NCBI GenBank assembly: GCA_024734495.1 | Contig: JALMQS010000075.1 | Coordinates: forward strand, 3,154,935 to 3,218,934 | Source of the DNA: Forficula auricularia | Lineage: Eukaryota; Arthropoda; Insecta; Dermaptera; Forficulidae | DNA length: 64,000 nucleotides | Direction of reading: 5' to 3' | Shown here: piece by piece, positions 32,370 to 42,816 of the stretch | Layout of the letters: each line of letters opens with the position of its first letter | Position numbering within the stretch: position 1 is the first letter of the stretch | The notes under the pieces: generated by a model | Databases searched by the model: none | Told to the model about the DNA's origin: nothing | What the model saw: only the letters and a program-made list of their open reading frames with translations | Made by a program: the position numbers and the translations under genes

Positions 32370-32695
32370 ACGCTCGATTTTTTTTTTTTTTTTTTTTAAT
32401 GCAATCGAATGCAAGAAGGGGTGCACCATTGAAGATGTAGCCCCTATGGATCTCGAAAGACCGTTGCATTACCGAAGAGAAGGGAAAGTTGATTAAGTGA
32501 GAGGGTGTAGACGTAGGTGTCTATGCACCCTGGTTTTGAAGGTTTGAAGATCATAGGTGCTGGGAAAGATAGAGGCTGGGAGAGAGTTCCAGTTCCTTGA
32601 AGTCATGGGGATATATGTATTCGCGAATGAAGTGGTCCGGCACTTTTCCAATGTTGACCGCAAAAGAGTGTTGGGAGTTGTGCAAAACGCTCGAT
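32370..32695 (-). mobile_element. LINE 3' end (same family as 25541-26757)
   Basis: Poly-A (T run 32379-32397), then the 3' UTR and C-terminal codons as at 25549-25840, on the minus strand. The word ACGCTCGA occurs at both sides (about 32371-32378 and 32687-32694), consistent with a target duplication. Inserted into the pogo-type element. Confidence 0.8.
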
Positions 32696-32876
32696 AACTC
32701 GAAATCCTTTTTGTAACAAAAGGATGAGAGAACTTTCTATAATTCGAACTAGGCCACTTCTTACCAATGTTTTCTCTTCATTTTCCGCGAAAATATGTAT
32801 TTTTTGTTCTTTTTTGTCATTTTCATTAGGTATCTGTATTTTTACTTTTTTACTTGAGGCTATGTATAAAATTTAT

Positions 32877-33284
32877 AAATTTATATATCAATGATAATTG
32901 TTTCGACCGCGCTTATTTGAAAAATATGTTTTATCACGAGACCACTGCGGATTATGCTATTGAAGTCTGTGGAGTCTTAAGTCTGGACCAAGAGAGAAAA
33001 AGATGTGATCCACTTAGCTACAATCCAACGTAATTTTGCGTATAGCCCGCTAGACATTCGGACATCTAAGATTTCAAGTTCACTTGGTGATCCATCCGAA
33101 TGTCTAGCGGGCTATACGCGAAATTACGTTGGATTGTAGCTAAGTGAATCACATCTTTTTTCTCTCTTGGTCCAGACTTAAGACTCCACAGACTTCAATA
33201 GCATAATCCGCAGTGGTCTCGTGATAATACATCTTTTTCAAAAAAGCGCGGTCGAAACAATTCTCATTGATATATAAATTTATT
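32877..33284. repeat. Long hairpin, about 190-bp arms
   Basis: Arms about 32877-33062 and 33095-33284 are reverse complements with few mismatches, around a 32-base loop. Shared blocks include TTGTTTCGACCGCGCT, ATTATGCTATTGAAGTCTGT, TAAGTCTGGACCAAGAGAGA and CCGCTAGACATTCGGA. Any transcript through it would fold into a long double-stranded stem. No clear protein frame in the arm. Confidence 0.85.
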
Positions 33285-33751
33285 TAAAATTATTATTTCA
33301 AGTTAGAAATATATAAGTTCAAATATTATTTTCACTCAATATTTGATAAAAATACCCTACAGTTGATTCGTGATCGAATCAAATGTAGAAAACATTCGGT
33401 TATAAAATTTATGTAAGCTCATACATATTTTAAAAAATATAATAAAAACTCTTAATAATTCGAATTTTTTTCGTTTCCTCTTGATAATTAAAACTTCTCA
33501 AAAGTCTCAATAATTCGAATTTTTCTTGTAGTCCCTTGGATTTAGAATTATCGATGAGTCGACTGTATTACAGGAGTTTTTAACGGGTTATATAGTGGTG
33601 TTTCAAAAGTAAAAATAAAAATTAAAAAAAAAATTTAATTATATTTTTGGAGTTTTATTTTAAATACATATTTCGTGTTTTTAGCCTATCATTAAGAGTT
33701 TGAGTTTACAAAAGACTGAGACTGTATCAGCAGGTATTTGGACAGGAACGT

Positions 33752-33962
33752 AAAATATCTAACATTGATCATTGATTTGCGTAATTTTATTTAGGCTTCA
33801 TCAGGCGTCTAAAAAAAAGCGAATTTTTAAATGTGAAAGAGAGAGAAAATTATGTAACTTATATATACGTAATCTGAGCTAAAACTGTCTTTTTTTGCTT
33901 TTTTAGATGCCTGAGGAAGCCTAACTAAAATTGGCGAAACGTTACGCAAATTAATGAATTGT
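33752..33962. repeat. Foldback pair with hammerhead-like core, type b
   Basis: Left arm around 33770-33812 and right arm around 33903-33955 are reverse complements (TTTGCGTAA, TTTAGGCTTCATCAGGC). The left copy lacks the ten-base GGCGAAACGT block present on the right, so only the right core is complete. Confidence 0.6.
33911..33943 (+). ncRNA. Hammerhead-like core, type b
   Basis: CTGAGGA (33911-33917), extra A, stem II GCC/GGC (33919-33921 with 33933-33935), GAAA (33936-33939), then CGTT. ACGT after GAA is self-complementary, as in dimeric short-stem hammerheads. Helix I is not convincing. Confidence 0.4.
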
Positions 33963-34193
33963 TTGATTTTCTACTTTCCTATCTACATATCTGCTAGTAT
34001 ATATAATTCATTAAAATCAGTAATATATTTTATTGAGCCATTCACCAACTTATCGGATCTTAAACTTCATAACAGAGGCGAATGATTAAATCACTGCAAC
34101 TTTCATAACAATTCAATGCCCTTTTTCGTCATTTTGACGGATAATATCTCAAAACTCTGACTTGTTGTAAAAAATCTGGAAATTGCATGATAA

Positions 34194-34194
<1 letters not shown>

Positions 34195-34232
<38 letters not shown>
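34195..34232. repeat. (TA)n microsatellite
   Basis: About 19 TA units at the left edge of the insertion in the family D MITE. Confidence 0.9.
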
Positions 34233-34236
<4 letters not shown>

Positions 34237-34239
34237 TTA

Positions 34240-35120
34240 TATTGACTACACTCACTCACTCACTAACTCACTCACTTACTCACTCATCATCAAAACAGCC
34301 AGAACCACTGGACATAGAAACATGAAATTTGGAGAGGATATTACATCTATGATATAGAGGTTCACTAAGAAAGGATTTTTCGAAATTCAACCCCTAAGGG
34401 GTCAAAGGGAGCAAGGTGTGTTTTAACTGATTATGCGATATCTCTTAAGGACAATAAAATATCTACTTGCCTTTTACTTATAAAAATACTAAATTAAAAT
34501 ATCTAAAAACTGATTTCAGGATTTTTTGAAATTCGACCCCTAAAGGGGTCAAAAGGGCAAAATATCTTTGCAATGTGTTTACACTAATTATGCATTTTCA
34601 ATTAAGCACGATAAGATATCTACTTGATTTTTATTTAATAAAATTCTAAATACAAATATCTAAAAAGTATTTTCAGGATTTTTTGAAATTCGACTTCCAA
34701 CTATCCAAAATGTGAGTGGGGGCAAAATTTAAAACTCTCTCCAATTTTGATAAAATTTTGTAGACTTATTCTTTATTACTTTAAGAAATTATTCCTGTAA
34801 AAATCAACTATTAAAATTGACTGTATGGGGCGAAAGAGGGGGGGGGGAGGCAAAATATAGAAATTTTTAGCTTTTTTTTGTACATTTACTATTTAGAAAA
34901 CTGAGAGTTATTTATTTGCAAATATCTAAAAAATAATTTCAACCTCCCAAAATGAGAGTGAGAGCAAAAAATTAATACACTCTCTGATATAGATCAAATT
35001 TTGTAATGTTAGTTTTTAAGACTATATAAAATGTATGCTGTAAAAATCAATAGCCAAAATGAGTGCGTGGGGGCGAAAGAGGCGGTAAAATATTACAAAT
35101 ATAAATTACAGACCTAATAA
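34240..35120 (+). repeat. Imperfect repeats with GAAATTCGACCCCTAAGGGG-type units
   Basis: Starts with a CACT/CACTCACT run, then 'ccagaaccactggacataga', then several diverged units of 110-180 bp with TTTTTTGAAATTCGAC and 'aaatatctaaaaa'. Non-coding; type of element unknown. Confidence 0.5.
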
Positions 35121-35127
35121 TCACATG

Positions 35128-35180
35128 CTGAGACGCCGACCCGCCAGGGCCACCTAAGGCACGCCCTCTACAGCTCGTCA
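35128..35180 (+). repeat. GC-rich module GC-A, shortened copy
   Basis: GAGACGCCGACCCGCCAGGG then GGCACGCCC, lacking the middle part seen in other copies. Confidence 0.45.
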
Positions 35181-35259
35181 GCGTATATAACTCTACTGGA
35201 ATCCATTGTTAGGTTTACGGGGAAAAAATTTTGTCGAACAGTTTAATTTTTTGATGTTC

Positions 35260-36220
35260 TAGTGCCAATGTTCATAATTAAATCCATTTGACTATCCGAG
35301 GGATGAGACCAATTGTAGAACATGAACAAAGTAATATCTATAAAATCCTCGAAAGAAGGTTTTAGGTGGGGGGGGGGCTGATTTATTATTTAAACATAAG
35401 CTAAATAAACAAATAATTAAAGAACAAAAATGTCTATCTCATTTGTTCCGTTTTAGTGTTGTTTTTAGGATCGACAAACTTGCCTTGAGAGAGAGAGAGG
35501 CTACGTCATGATTTTTTAATCGAATAGGGGAATAGGGGGGTAGGGTAGGGGCTCTCAAAGAGATAGGTCTGGTAATAAACTTGTAAATAGGAATGCACTT
35601 TAAATGAAAGACACACAATATCCCAAAAGAATAAATTATTAAAAGTTATTCAAAGATGGATACGATAACGAGTGAATGGGTCTATGTTGCTGTGGATGCT
35701 AAAATGAAATTCCATCCAGAAGAATATAAAAAGAAAATTGAAAGAATTAATGTATAGACCAGCTGAGAGAGCGAGGGTGGAAAGTAATAAGAGGGGGAGT
35801 TTAAATCAATGGATTGCGAAAACACTCTTAAAGAGATTTTTTATCAAAGATAATGGGTTGTTAACAGGAGAATTAAATTTCGAGATTTTTTTCTAAGCAG
35901 AGCCTTAGACACGGAGGGGAGGGGGGTGAGATGTTACAACTGTCAGTGCCAGAGACACACATACTGTCCCTATCACTATCTATCTCCCCTTTATATACCT
36001 TTCAATACTATCCCTATCTCCCTCCACTGCCCCTATCTACCCCCCCCCTATATTACCTCGAGAGCAATTAATCCAAGCTATTCTTAGCTTATCTTCCGAG
36101 ATAATCTTAATAGGCTTAGAATAGTACGTCATACTATTTTTGCTATCTTTATTTATTTAAGAGTCAGAACCCCCCCCCTCCGCAAGGGCAGGCCTCATGG
36201 GATAAGTAACGGCAAAGACA
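35260..36220. other. Unique region
   Basis: Includes GA-rich and C-rich stretches (35490, 35910, 36030, 36165). No gene or repeat partner identified. Confidence 0.35.
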
Positions 36221-36225
36221 AACCG

Positions 36226-36388
36226 TTTCTTATGGCAAACTATCTACGACGATTTGGATGACTTGATGGCCGATGTCAAAGCGTGGATTTCCTTCAAGAA
36301 TCGTGACTTCTTCGCCCGTGGAATCGACCGACTGCCAAGCAAATGGGAAGCAGTTATTGAAGTAGATGGTGAATACGTTCCCGAATAA
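36226..36388 (+). pseudogene. Mariner transposase C-terminal fragment
   Basis: Encodes 'YDDLDDLMADVKAWISFK', 'RDFFARGIDRLPSKWEAV' and 'IEVDGEYVPE' followed by a stop at 36386-36388. This is the normal C-terminus of a mariner transposase family distinct from the other two in the window. Catalytic domain absent. A related fragment is at 53471-53715. Confidence 0.8.
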
Positions 36389-36475
36389 TCATTTAAACAT
36401 TTTTCATTAAATTGAAGGGTTGGTTTTGTCACAAAATATAATAATTTTAATAACTATTAGAATTATTTAATTGAT

Positions 36476-36520
36476 AACTATACAGTTTCGGTCACCACTG
36501 GTCGACCATCCTCAGTAGTT
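36476..36520 (-). ncRNA. Hammerhead-like ribozyme motif, type c
   Basis: 45 bases, same as 22648-22692: AACTA, CTGAGGA, T, GGTC...GACC, GAAAC, TAGTT. Confidence 0.5.
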
Positions 36521-37200
36521 CTAAAAATTGAAATGAAACATTTATTTACATTTTTCTTTTATAGAGAATTATATAATACAAAATTTTTTATTTTTTTTTA
36601 TTTTTACAATAATTTGAAATCATACATACATCTCGTTCAAGAACCGGAATTTGTCATTTCACATGAAACATTCATTCTTAAATCTTCAATATAGATACAT
36701 CACACAATTCATTACAATCACACACATACATATATATAGCAACAATTTATAAAAACGTTTATCACTGAACTAGAAACTATTTTGAATTAATGATTATATT
36801 AAATATTATTTTCAATTTTATTTTTTTCTAATTATCTCATTGCATCGTCAATTATTATACAATTAAAAAACCCATTATAAATAATCCATTCTAGAAACAC
36901 ATTATAAGTTAAATTCATTCTTTATTTTTAATTTTTTATTAATGAAATATCAAAATACACATCTCCCTATTACATTTTTCTTATAAAATCAATACATGTT
37001 TAATCAACATACTAAATCAAATCAATATTCTCACAACAATGACACAATGAGACTATAACATTCTGGTTCTGATTCCGGTTCTTGAACGAGATGTATGTAT
37101 GATTTCAAATTATTGTAAAAATAAAAAAAATAAAAAATTTTGTATTATATAATTCTCTATAAAAAAAAAATGTAAATAAATGTTTCATTTCAATTTTTAG

Positions 37201-37245
37201 AACTACTGAGGATGGTCGACCAGTGGTGACCGAAACTGTATAGTT
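37201..37245 (+). ncRNA. Hammerhead-like ribozyme motif, type c
   Basis: AACTA (37201-37205), CTGAGGA, extra T, stem II GGTC/GACC, GAAAC, then TAGTT (37241-37245). Mirror of 36476-36520. Confidence 0.5.
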
Positions 37246-37369
37246 ATCAATTAAATAATTCTAATAGTTATTAAAATTATTGTTTTATTATATTTGTGAC
37301 AAAACCAACCCTTCAATTTAATGAAAAATTTAAATCAAGTCACTTAAGTTCTGAAGTCATTTAAACATG

Positions 37370-38293
37370 TTTTTGTTAAATTTTATTATTGTTTTTGCTG
37401 AATAAAAATATTTTTAAAAAACGTTCCATAATTATGCATCAACCTAATTTTTTTGACTTACTGTCTGATTTAAATTGCTCAATACACAAAGCTTATAATT
37501 TCACAGACCTTTATATTTTGTTGTTGTTTTCAATTAATTCTTTTTTATTTTTTATGATTTTGTTCAATATCACCCAAAAAATACAATTTCATGAAACATA
37601 AGAATTGATAGATACCATATAAAATATCTGATTCGCATAGATACCGAATATAACATTTTAGAAAAAAATGTGCAATAACATGTCAATCCGCTCTCTGGTT
37701 ATAAGACTTGGGAATACCAAAGAGCATTAAGCATTTCACTCCAAATTTCGTCCAAGGGCGCAAATAAACAAACATTCTTCCGAATGTTAAGCTCGTCCAA
37801 ACGGACACAAATACGATTATTAATTTCTGAAAATCTTTCCTATTTACCTTCTATACCTACCATTTTACCTGCCTATGAAAGTTTATTTTTACAATCTCTG
37901 TCACACACAGAGGAATATCAAAACAGATATTTCCCAACTGACACACCTGGAATGTTTAACTATAAGTTTAAGTAATTCAATCCATCACCAGTTGCAAGAA
38001 TAGCTCTGTTGATGATTCACATCCCACAAATTATTCAACTCCCACACCTGTCTAAGTGGAAAACGCAGCATCCCTATATTTATTTCGAAATATTTCTTCC
38101 AATTTTATGAGTGATTGATATTCTTTTATCCTGGCAGAGGGGTGAGCGCAAATTTAAAATAACAATTACATCAAAAACCATTAATCATATACGAGTTATG
38201 CAATAGATTAAGTTTTTTCAAATGTATTTTTTACTGATTTTTTCAGATACTAATACCAAATGAGTATATTTTAGGAGTATTTTTTCACTTATA
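37370..38293. other. Unique region, no supported gene
   Basis: Two short frames occur (37389-37601 with a hydrophobic stretch, and 37784-37975). Neither has splice sites or motifs I can defend. May be host single-copy DNA. Confidence 0.3.
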
Positions 38294-38515
38294 ATTACAC
38301 GAGAGCTTTTTTTTGCCGAAGTAAACTTGACATTTTAATGAGAATTTTGTTGCCTGGCAACTAAACGAAAAAACTACCTGTGAAAAAATTACGAGTCCGT
38401 AGGACGAGTAATTTTTTCTGGTAGTTTTTTGAGTTAAATTGCCCAAAGGCAACAAAACTCGAATTATAAAATATCAAGTTTACTTCGACCCAAAAAAAAG
38501 CTTGAGTGTAATTCG
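38294..38515. mobile_element. Palindromic MITE
   Basis: Ends TTACACGAGAGCTTTTTTTT and AAAAAAAAGCTTGAGTGTAA. Arms include GAAGTAAACTTGA and AATTTTGTTGCC with complements, centre near CGAGTCCGTAGGACGAG. About 220 bp, no coding. Confidence 0.65.
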
Positions 38516-39045
38516 GTAAGACAATTTAATGAATCAATACGTAAATCACAAAATTAACAAAATTAAGACATAAATTAGTTTATTTAATTTAGAGGAAAAG
38601 TACAATTGTTAAAAATACAATTCTTATAAACAACTTGATAAAAAAATAAATAGGAAAATAAAAATAAAAAAATAATCGTATAGGATCTGAAATAAAAACA
38701 TAAAATTAAATAAGATTTGTTTCCAAGCTATATAAAAAAAAGCCACTTGAACCCACTTTATTTGTAAACACACCTGTTTTGTTATGATTTAGACACCTGT
38801 TAATTAAAAACAAACAAAAAATTTCTAATTTTAATATAATATAATAATATTTGCTTTAACCTATTAGTGGGTTTTAAAATTAAAAAACCAATTAATAAAT
38901 AAAACATAATTGAAAAAATAAAGCTAGGTTCAGTTTTGTCGCTGGAAAAGTTAGGGTAAACTTTTTTCGCTGTCATAGTGACAAAAACACCGTTGCTTAT
39001 GGGACTTTTAGTGTATGAATTAAATTGTCAAGAAAATAAATCTTA

Positions 39046-39293
39046 AGGCCTATACACTGTCAAACGAATTGCGCAACACAGGCCGTTATACAATTGTTTG
39101 ACAGTATATGGGAGTGTTTGATGCGTTGCGCAAAGGTTTGACAAGTTTTGAAATCTTTTGCTCAACGGGGGCGTTTGTGCAACGCGTTGTGTTGTGTATG
39201 GGCGAGTTGCTCAATATTTCCAAGGGTATGATTATGAATGATACGTTGTGCATCGCTTTGTTGTGCAATTTCTTTGACAGTGTATGGGCCTCT
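39046..39293. mobile_element. MITE with TTA target duplication (PIF/Harbinger-like?)
   Basis: Ends AGGCCTATACACTGTCAAAC and, reversed, AGAGGCCCATACACTGTCAA, with TTA on both sides (39043-39045, 39294-39296). 248 bp, several internal GTTGCGCAA repeats, no coding. A 3-bp TTA duplication suits PIF/Harbinger, but the family is not certain. Confidence 0.55.
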
Positions 39294-39417
39294 TTATGGG
39301 GCCGTTCACAAATTACGTCACACGAATTTCAAGATTATTAGAACCCCCCCTCCCTGTCACATTTTCATTGAGCACCCCTGTATTGTGATGTCACACTATC
39401 ACTTATATATCATTTAG

Positions 39418-39625
39418 GGCCATTTGTATGTCGGTTAGTAAACTCTTTTAAACGTTGCAAAGTGTAAAACCTTAAAATCCACCTTGTGTCCGGTGGAATG
39501 GCCAATCAGATGACAGGCACTTTCATCTGATTGGCCATCCCACCCGGCACAAGGTGAATTTTAAGGTTTTACCCTTTGCCAACGTTTAAAAAGAATTTAC
39601 CAGCCTACATACAACTCGGCCGTTA
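39418..39625. mobile_element. Hairpin MITE, about 200 bp
   Basis: Arms (GGGCCATTTGTATG, TTTAAACGTTGCAAAGTGTA, GGCCAATCAGATGA and complements) meet near 39515 with a short loop. Confidence 0.7.
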
Positions 39626-39654
39626 TAGTCCAGCCATTTGGTTCTAAATAAAAA

Positions 39655-39972
39655 TAATTTTTAAGAAAAAAATAAAATCGACTTCAAACAAATTAAATGC
39701 AACAAATAAAATACACTAAAAGGTATAAAATAATTATTATCTTATTTAGTTACAACTAAACGACGAAATATTAACATGAAATTACTTTTTGAAGTCAGTG
39801 CCAAACATATATCTTTCATGAATCGCACTCGACGGATCTTACTTAGTACGTTTAGCGGGTACGCCCGCTTATAGGTATAGTTTATTTGGCACCGACTTCA
39901 AAAAGTAATTTCATGTTAATATTTCGTCGTTTAGTTGTAACTAAATAAGATAATAATCATTTTATACCTTTT
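39655..39972 (+). mobile_element. Family P palindromic core alone
   Basis: Same palindrome as in 23535-23880, without the body; runs directly into the next P copy at TTTATACCTT. Confidence 0.65.
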
Positions 39973-40697
39973 TAACCGACTTCAAAAAAGGAGGAGGTTC
40001 TCTATTCGACTGAATTTTTTTTTTTTTTTTTTTTTTTGTGCCTTTGTTACCTCATATCTCCGCCAATTGTCAACCGATTTTGAAAATTTTTTGCATTGGG
40101 TCCAGTCTAGCTTCCGATTGGTCCCATTTTTTTTCGTTTTTTTTTTCATAGGTATTAGACCTTTTTTATTAGGTTTGTTTAGACCTAACCTCTTTGTTTA
40201 TGAACCGATTTCGATGGTTCTTTTTTTATCCGAAAGGGGGTGTCTTAGGGATGGTGTCATATTAATTTGGTCAAGTTCTGATGATATGATCACTATTAAT
40301 AACATCACTAAAAAGAGAAAAATAAAAATAATTTTTAAGAAAAAAATAAAAACCGACTTCAAAAAATTAAATGCAACAAATAAAATACACTAAAAGGTAT
40401 AAAATAATTATTATCTTATTTAGTTACAACTAAACGACAAAATATTAACATGAAATTACTTTTTGAAGTCGGTGCCAAACATATACCTTTATGAATCGCA
40501 CTCGACGGATCATGCTTAGTACGTTTGGCGGATACGCCCTCTTATAGGTATAGTTTATTTGGTACCGACTTCAAAAAGTAATTTCATGTTAATATTTCGT
40601 CGTTTAGTTGTAACTAAATAAGATAATAATTATTTTATACCTTTTTGTGTATTTTATTTGTTGCATTTAATTTTTTGAAGTCTGTTTTTATTTTTTT
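39973..40697 (+). mobile_element. Family P composite repeat, copy 4
   Basis: AACCGACTTCAAAAAAGGAG start, T20 run at about 40015, body, palindromic core (about 40345-40690), GAAGTC end. The repeated open frame (about 108 codons) is the same translated repeat as at 23254 and 24351 and on the minus strand at 47859; it is unlikely to be a gene. Confidence 0.7.
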
Positions 40698-40734
40698 CTT
40701 AAAAATTATTTTTATTTTTCTCTTTTTTAGTGAT

Positions 40735-41145
40735 GTTATTAATAGTGACTTAATATATATTTTTTTATAAAATATTTTATTTATTATAATTTCGATTATT
40801 TGGTCATAAGAATTGGAGATTTACCGTTATTTCGTCATTGATCATATCATCAGTACTTGACCAAATTAATATGGCACCATCCCTAAGACACCCCCTTTCC
40901 AATAAAAAAAGAATAATCGAAATCGGTTGATAAACAAAGAACTTAGGCCTAAACAAACCTAACAAAAAAGGTCTAATACGAATAAAAAAAAAAAAAAAAC
41001 GGGACCAATCGGAAGCTCGACTGAACCCATTTCAAAAAAAAAATTTCAAAATCGGTTGACAATTGGAGGAGATATGAGGTAACATAGCACAGAAAAAAAT
41101 TCAGTCGAATAAAGAACCTCCTCCTTCTTAGAAGTCGGTTAAAAA
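40735..41145 (-). mobile_element. Family P body, diverged copy
   Basis: Reverse orientation, ending CTCCTTCTTAGAAGTCGGTT. Shares 'ttatttattataatttcgat' with 18070-18100, so it belongs to the same subgroup as copy 1. Confidence 0.6.
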
Positions 41146-41410
41146 AGAAGTTACCTGGAAAGTTTATCGAGAGTTTTGAAAATGTGTTCTTTCCGAATTT
41201 TAACTTGGCCATTTTTTTAATTAACAGGTGTCTAAATCATAACATTACAGGTGGATTCATAACAAAACAGGTGTGTTTACAAATAAAGTGGTTCAAGTGG
41301 CTTTTTTTTTATATAACTTGGAAACAAATCTTATTTAATGTTATGTTTTTATTACAGATCCTATACGATTATTTTTTTTTTATTATTATTTTCCTATTTA
41401 TTTTTTTATA

Positions 41411-41710
41411 ATGTTTATCATATGAACGAATGTGGGCAAATTGGTGTACGAGTAAACAAATATACACATACTAGAAAGCTAGAAATGCAAAAACTGGGTG
41501 CGGTGTGGGATGGATGTGGGGGATCCGCGGGTGGGGTGGCGGTGGGGGTGCAGTGGTGGGAGATGCTGGTTTCGGGGGGGGGGTCCAGGGGACGTGTACT
41601 ATATATATTTGTATTTTTTTAATTTTGGTTACCGTTCATTGCTCGGTGGCTCCAGGTACTCATTATTATCCCACTAATAGTTCATTACAAATAAAATTTA
41701 TTAAAATTAG
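41411..41710 (-). repeat. Family H repeat with G-rich tract, copy 1
   Basis: Contains GAACGAATGTGGGCAAATTG, a strongly G-rich stretch at 41510-41590, then the hairpin CCGTTCATTGCTCGG and CCAGGTACT at 41636-41660. The same parts lie reversed at 52025-52335. Then follows part of module E (41665-41710). Confidence 0.6.
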
Positions 41711-41739
41711 AAAACATACAAAAATTATTATTTAAAAAC

Positions 41740-41802
41740 CCAGAACAGAGAGTCCAGGGAGAGTCGTCTGGAAAGACGGCCGAATGCGGGCTTCGCAGCT
41801 GG
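41740..41802 (-). repeat. GC-rich module GC-B, copy 2
   Basis: Minus strand AGCTGCGAAGCCCGCATTCG, then a GGCCGTCTTTCCAGACGACT hairpin, then GGACTCTCTGTTCTGG. Confidence 0.45.
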
Positions 41803-41809
41803 TGAATAT

Positions 41810-42220
41810 AAATAATATTAATCACATAAAAGAATTTGAATAATTTATTTAATTAATTATTGATCAATCGGGGAAAAATATCGGGGACGTGAACTCGTGT
41901 CCTGGTTAAAATATACATTATCAATAAATAAATCCAATGGATGAAGTAGATATATAATATTATAAATAAAATAAAATCATTCATCATTGGGATGATTTTA
42001 TAATCAACTGTGTACTTTAAACTTAATAGATTATTTAGTTGCGAATAATAATAATAAATGATAATCTTTATATATGAGTTCCTCGTCCCATCTCAATGGG
42101 CCCACCAATATATTTTCTTTTTAAATAAAATTATGCTAATTCACGGTAAATTAAATTTAAATATTTATTTTTATTATCATTTGGAACAACATTTTTAAAC
42201 AATTTAAAACATTTTATTGT
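41810..42220. other. AT-rich spacer
   Basis: No gene or clear repeat partner. Confidence 0.4.
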
Positions 42221-42224
42221 AACA

Positions 42225-42816
42225 TTTAAACTTAAAATTCTCCCGACGAATGCAATTTTGATGGAGGCAAACGATCCTCCTTTGAGTCTAAGAAGAGAAT
42301 TCATGGCAGCAAAATTCTTCACAAAACGTAAATCTAAATTCTTTCATCCTTCCATTGAGGCTATTAGTAGTCTCGAATTTGCATGCATTGAAACTTCTTA
42401 TTATAATAACTCAAAAATACCTTGTTTAGTGCAAGTTTCTCTTAAATTTAATAACCTAAATATTCCTTTAAAAAATTTTTCTGTATATCCGATTCATCTT
42501 ATCGACCTGGACATTTTAAACACCCCTTTGTATATTAGACTTTCAGAACCTCATATCAGACCTAATGAACATTATGAAAACATAATATATACTGATGGGT
42601 CTAAATCAACGAGTGGAGTTGGCTGCGCTTTCATAAATACCTCAAATAATTTTTTCATCTTTTCAAACTTCATTCTGCTTGCTCAATTTTTAGTGCAGAG
42701 TTAGTAGCAATCAGAGAGGCCTTAAATTATACTAAAATTAACAACCATAAATCTACAATAATCATTTCAGACTCAAAATCCGCACTCACTGCTATTCAAT
42801 TCAGCAAATATATTGA
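42225..42816 (+). pseudogene. LINE fragment with RNase H domain (I-like clade)
   Basis: Frame 'LPTNAILMEANDPPLSLRR' is the RT-to-RNase H linker seen in I-like LINEs. The RNase H domain then starts: 'ENIIYTDGSKSTSGVGCAF' (first catalytic Asp). After a frameshift near 42665 come 'FSAELVAIREALNYTK' (Glu) and 'IIISDSKSALTAIQFSK' (second Asp). The fourth acidic residue and the end of the domain are missing because a mariner inserts at 42817. No continuation found right of the mariner. Dead remnant. Confidence 0.8.

Larger units (their letters stand above)
32297..33565. mobile_element. Pogo/Tigger-type non-autonomous element
   Basis: Ends CAGTCGAATCTCGATAATTC and, on the other strand, CAGTCGACTCATCGATAATT, flanked by TA on both sides (32295-32296, 33566-33567). 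Repeated 'aattcgaa' motifs near both ends. This matches the CAGT...CTCGATAATTCGAA style of pogo/Tigger elements. No transposase frame. Contains a LINE tail (32370-32695) and a long hairpin (32877-33284). Confidence 0.75.
34085..35255. mobile_element. Family D MITE part, interrupted
   Basis: Left piece 34105-34192 (ATAATATCTCAAAACTCTGA, GTAAAAAATCTGGAAATTGC) and right piece 35190-35250 (ACTGGAATCCATTGTTAGGT, TTTTGTCGAACAGT) are contiguous in the copy at 5426-6415. About 1 kb of other DNA lies between them, including a (TA)n tract. Confidence 0.55.
36401..37356. mobile_element. Foldback element with two opposed hammerhead-like motifs (type c)
   Basis: 956 bp flanked by an exact 12-bp duplication TCATTTAAACAT (36389-36400 and 37357-37368). 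Arms about 36407-36640 and 37078-37336 are reverse complements, each with one type-c hammerhead-like motif. Unpaired centre of about 430 bp, AT-rich, no protein recognised. The right end has an extra tail (AATCAAGTCACTTAAGTTCT) absent on the left. The insertion lies right after the mariner fragment stop codon. Structure and duplication suit a non-autonomous retroelement such as a Penelope relative; this is inference. Confidence 0.7.
38600..41410. repeat. Large inverted repeat enclosing MITEs and P copies
   Basis: Left block 38655-38860 (AATAATCGTATAGGATCTGA, CCACTTGAACCCACTTTATT, ATGATTTAGACACCTGTTAA) returns reversed at 41217-41400. One half also occurs at 52345-52400. The enclosed 2.3 kb is made of younger insertions. 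Confidence 0.6.

Noticed and set aside
37389..37601. Short hydrophobic frame possibly resembling an insect gustatory receptor C-terminus
   Set aside because: Similarity is only in general hydrophobic pattern; no TYhhhhhQF motif, no supporting exons or splice sites.
40067..40393. Conserved 100-108 codon frame found in several places (also 23254, 24351, 47859)
   Set aside because: It follows the family P repeat copy by copy, crosses poly-A/T runs and has no known motif; likely a translated repeat.
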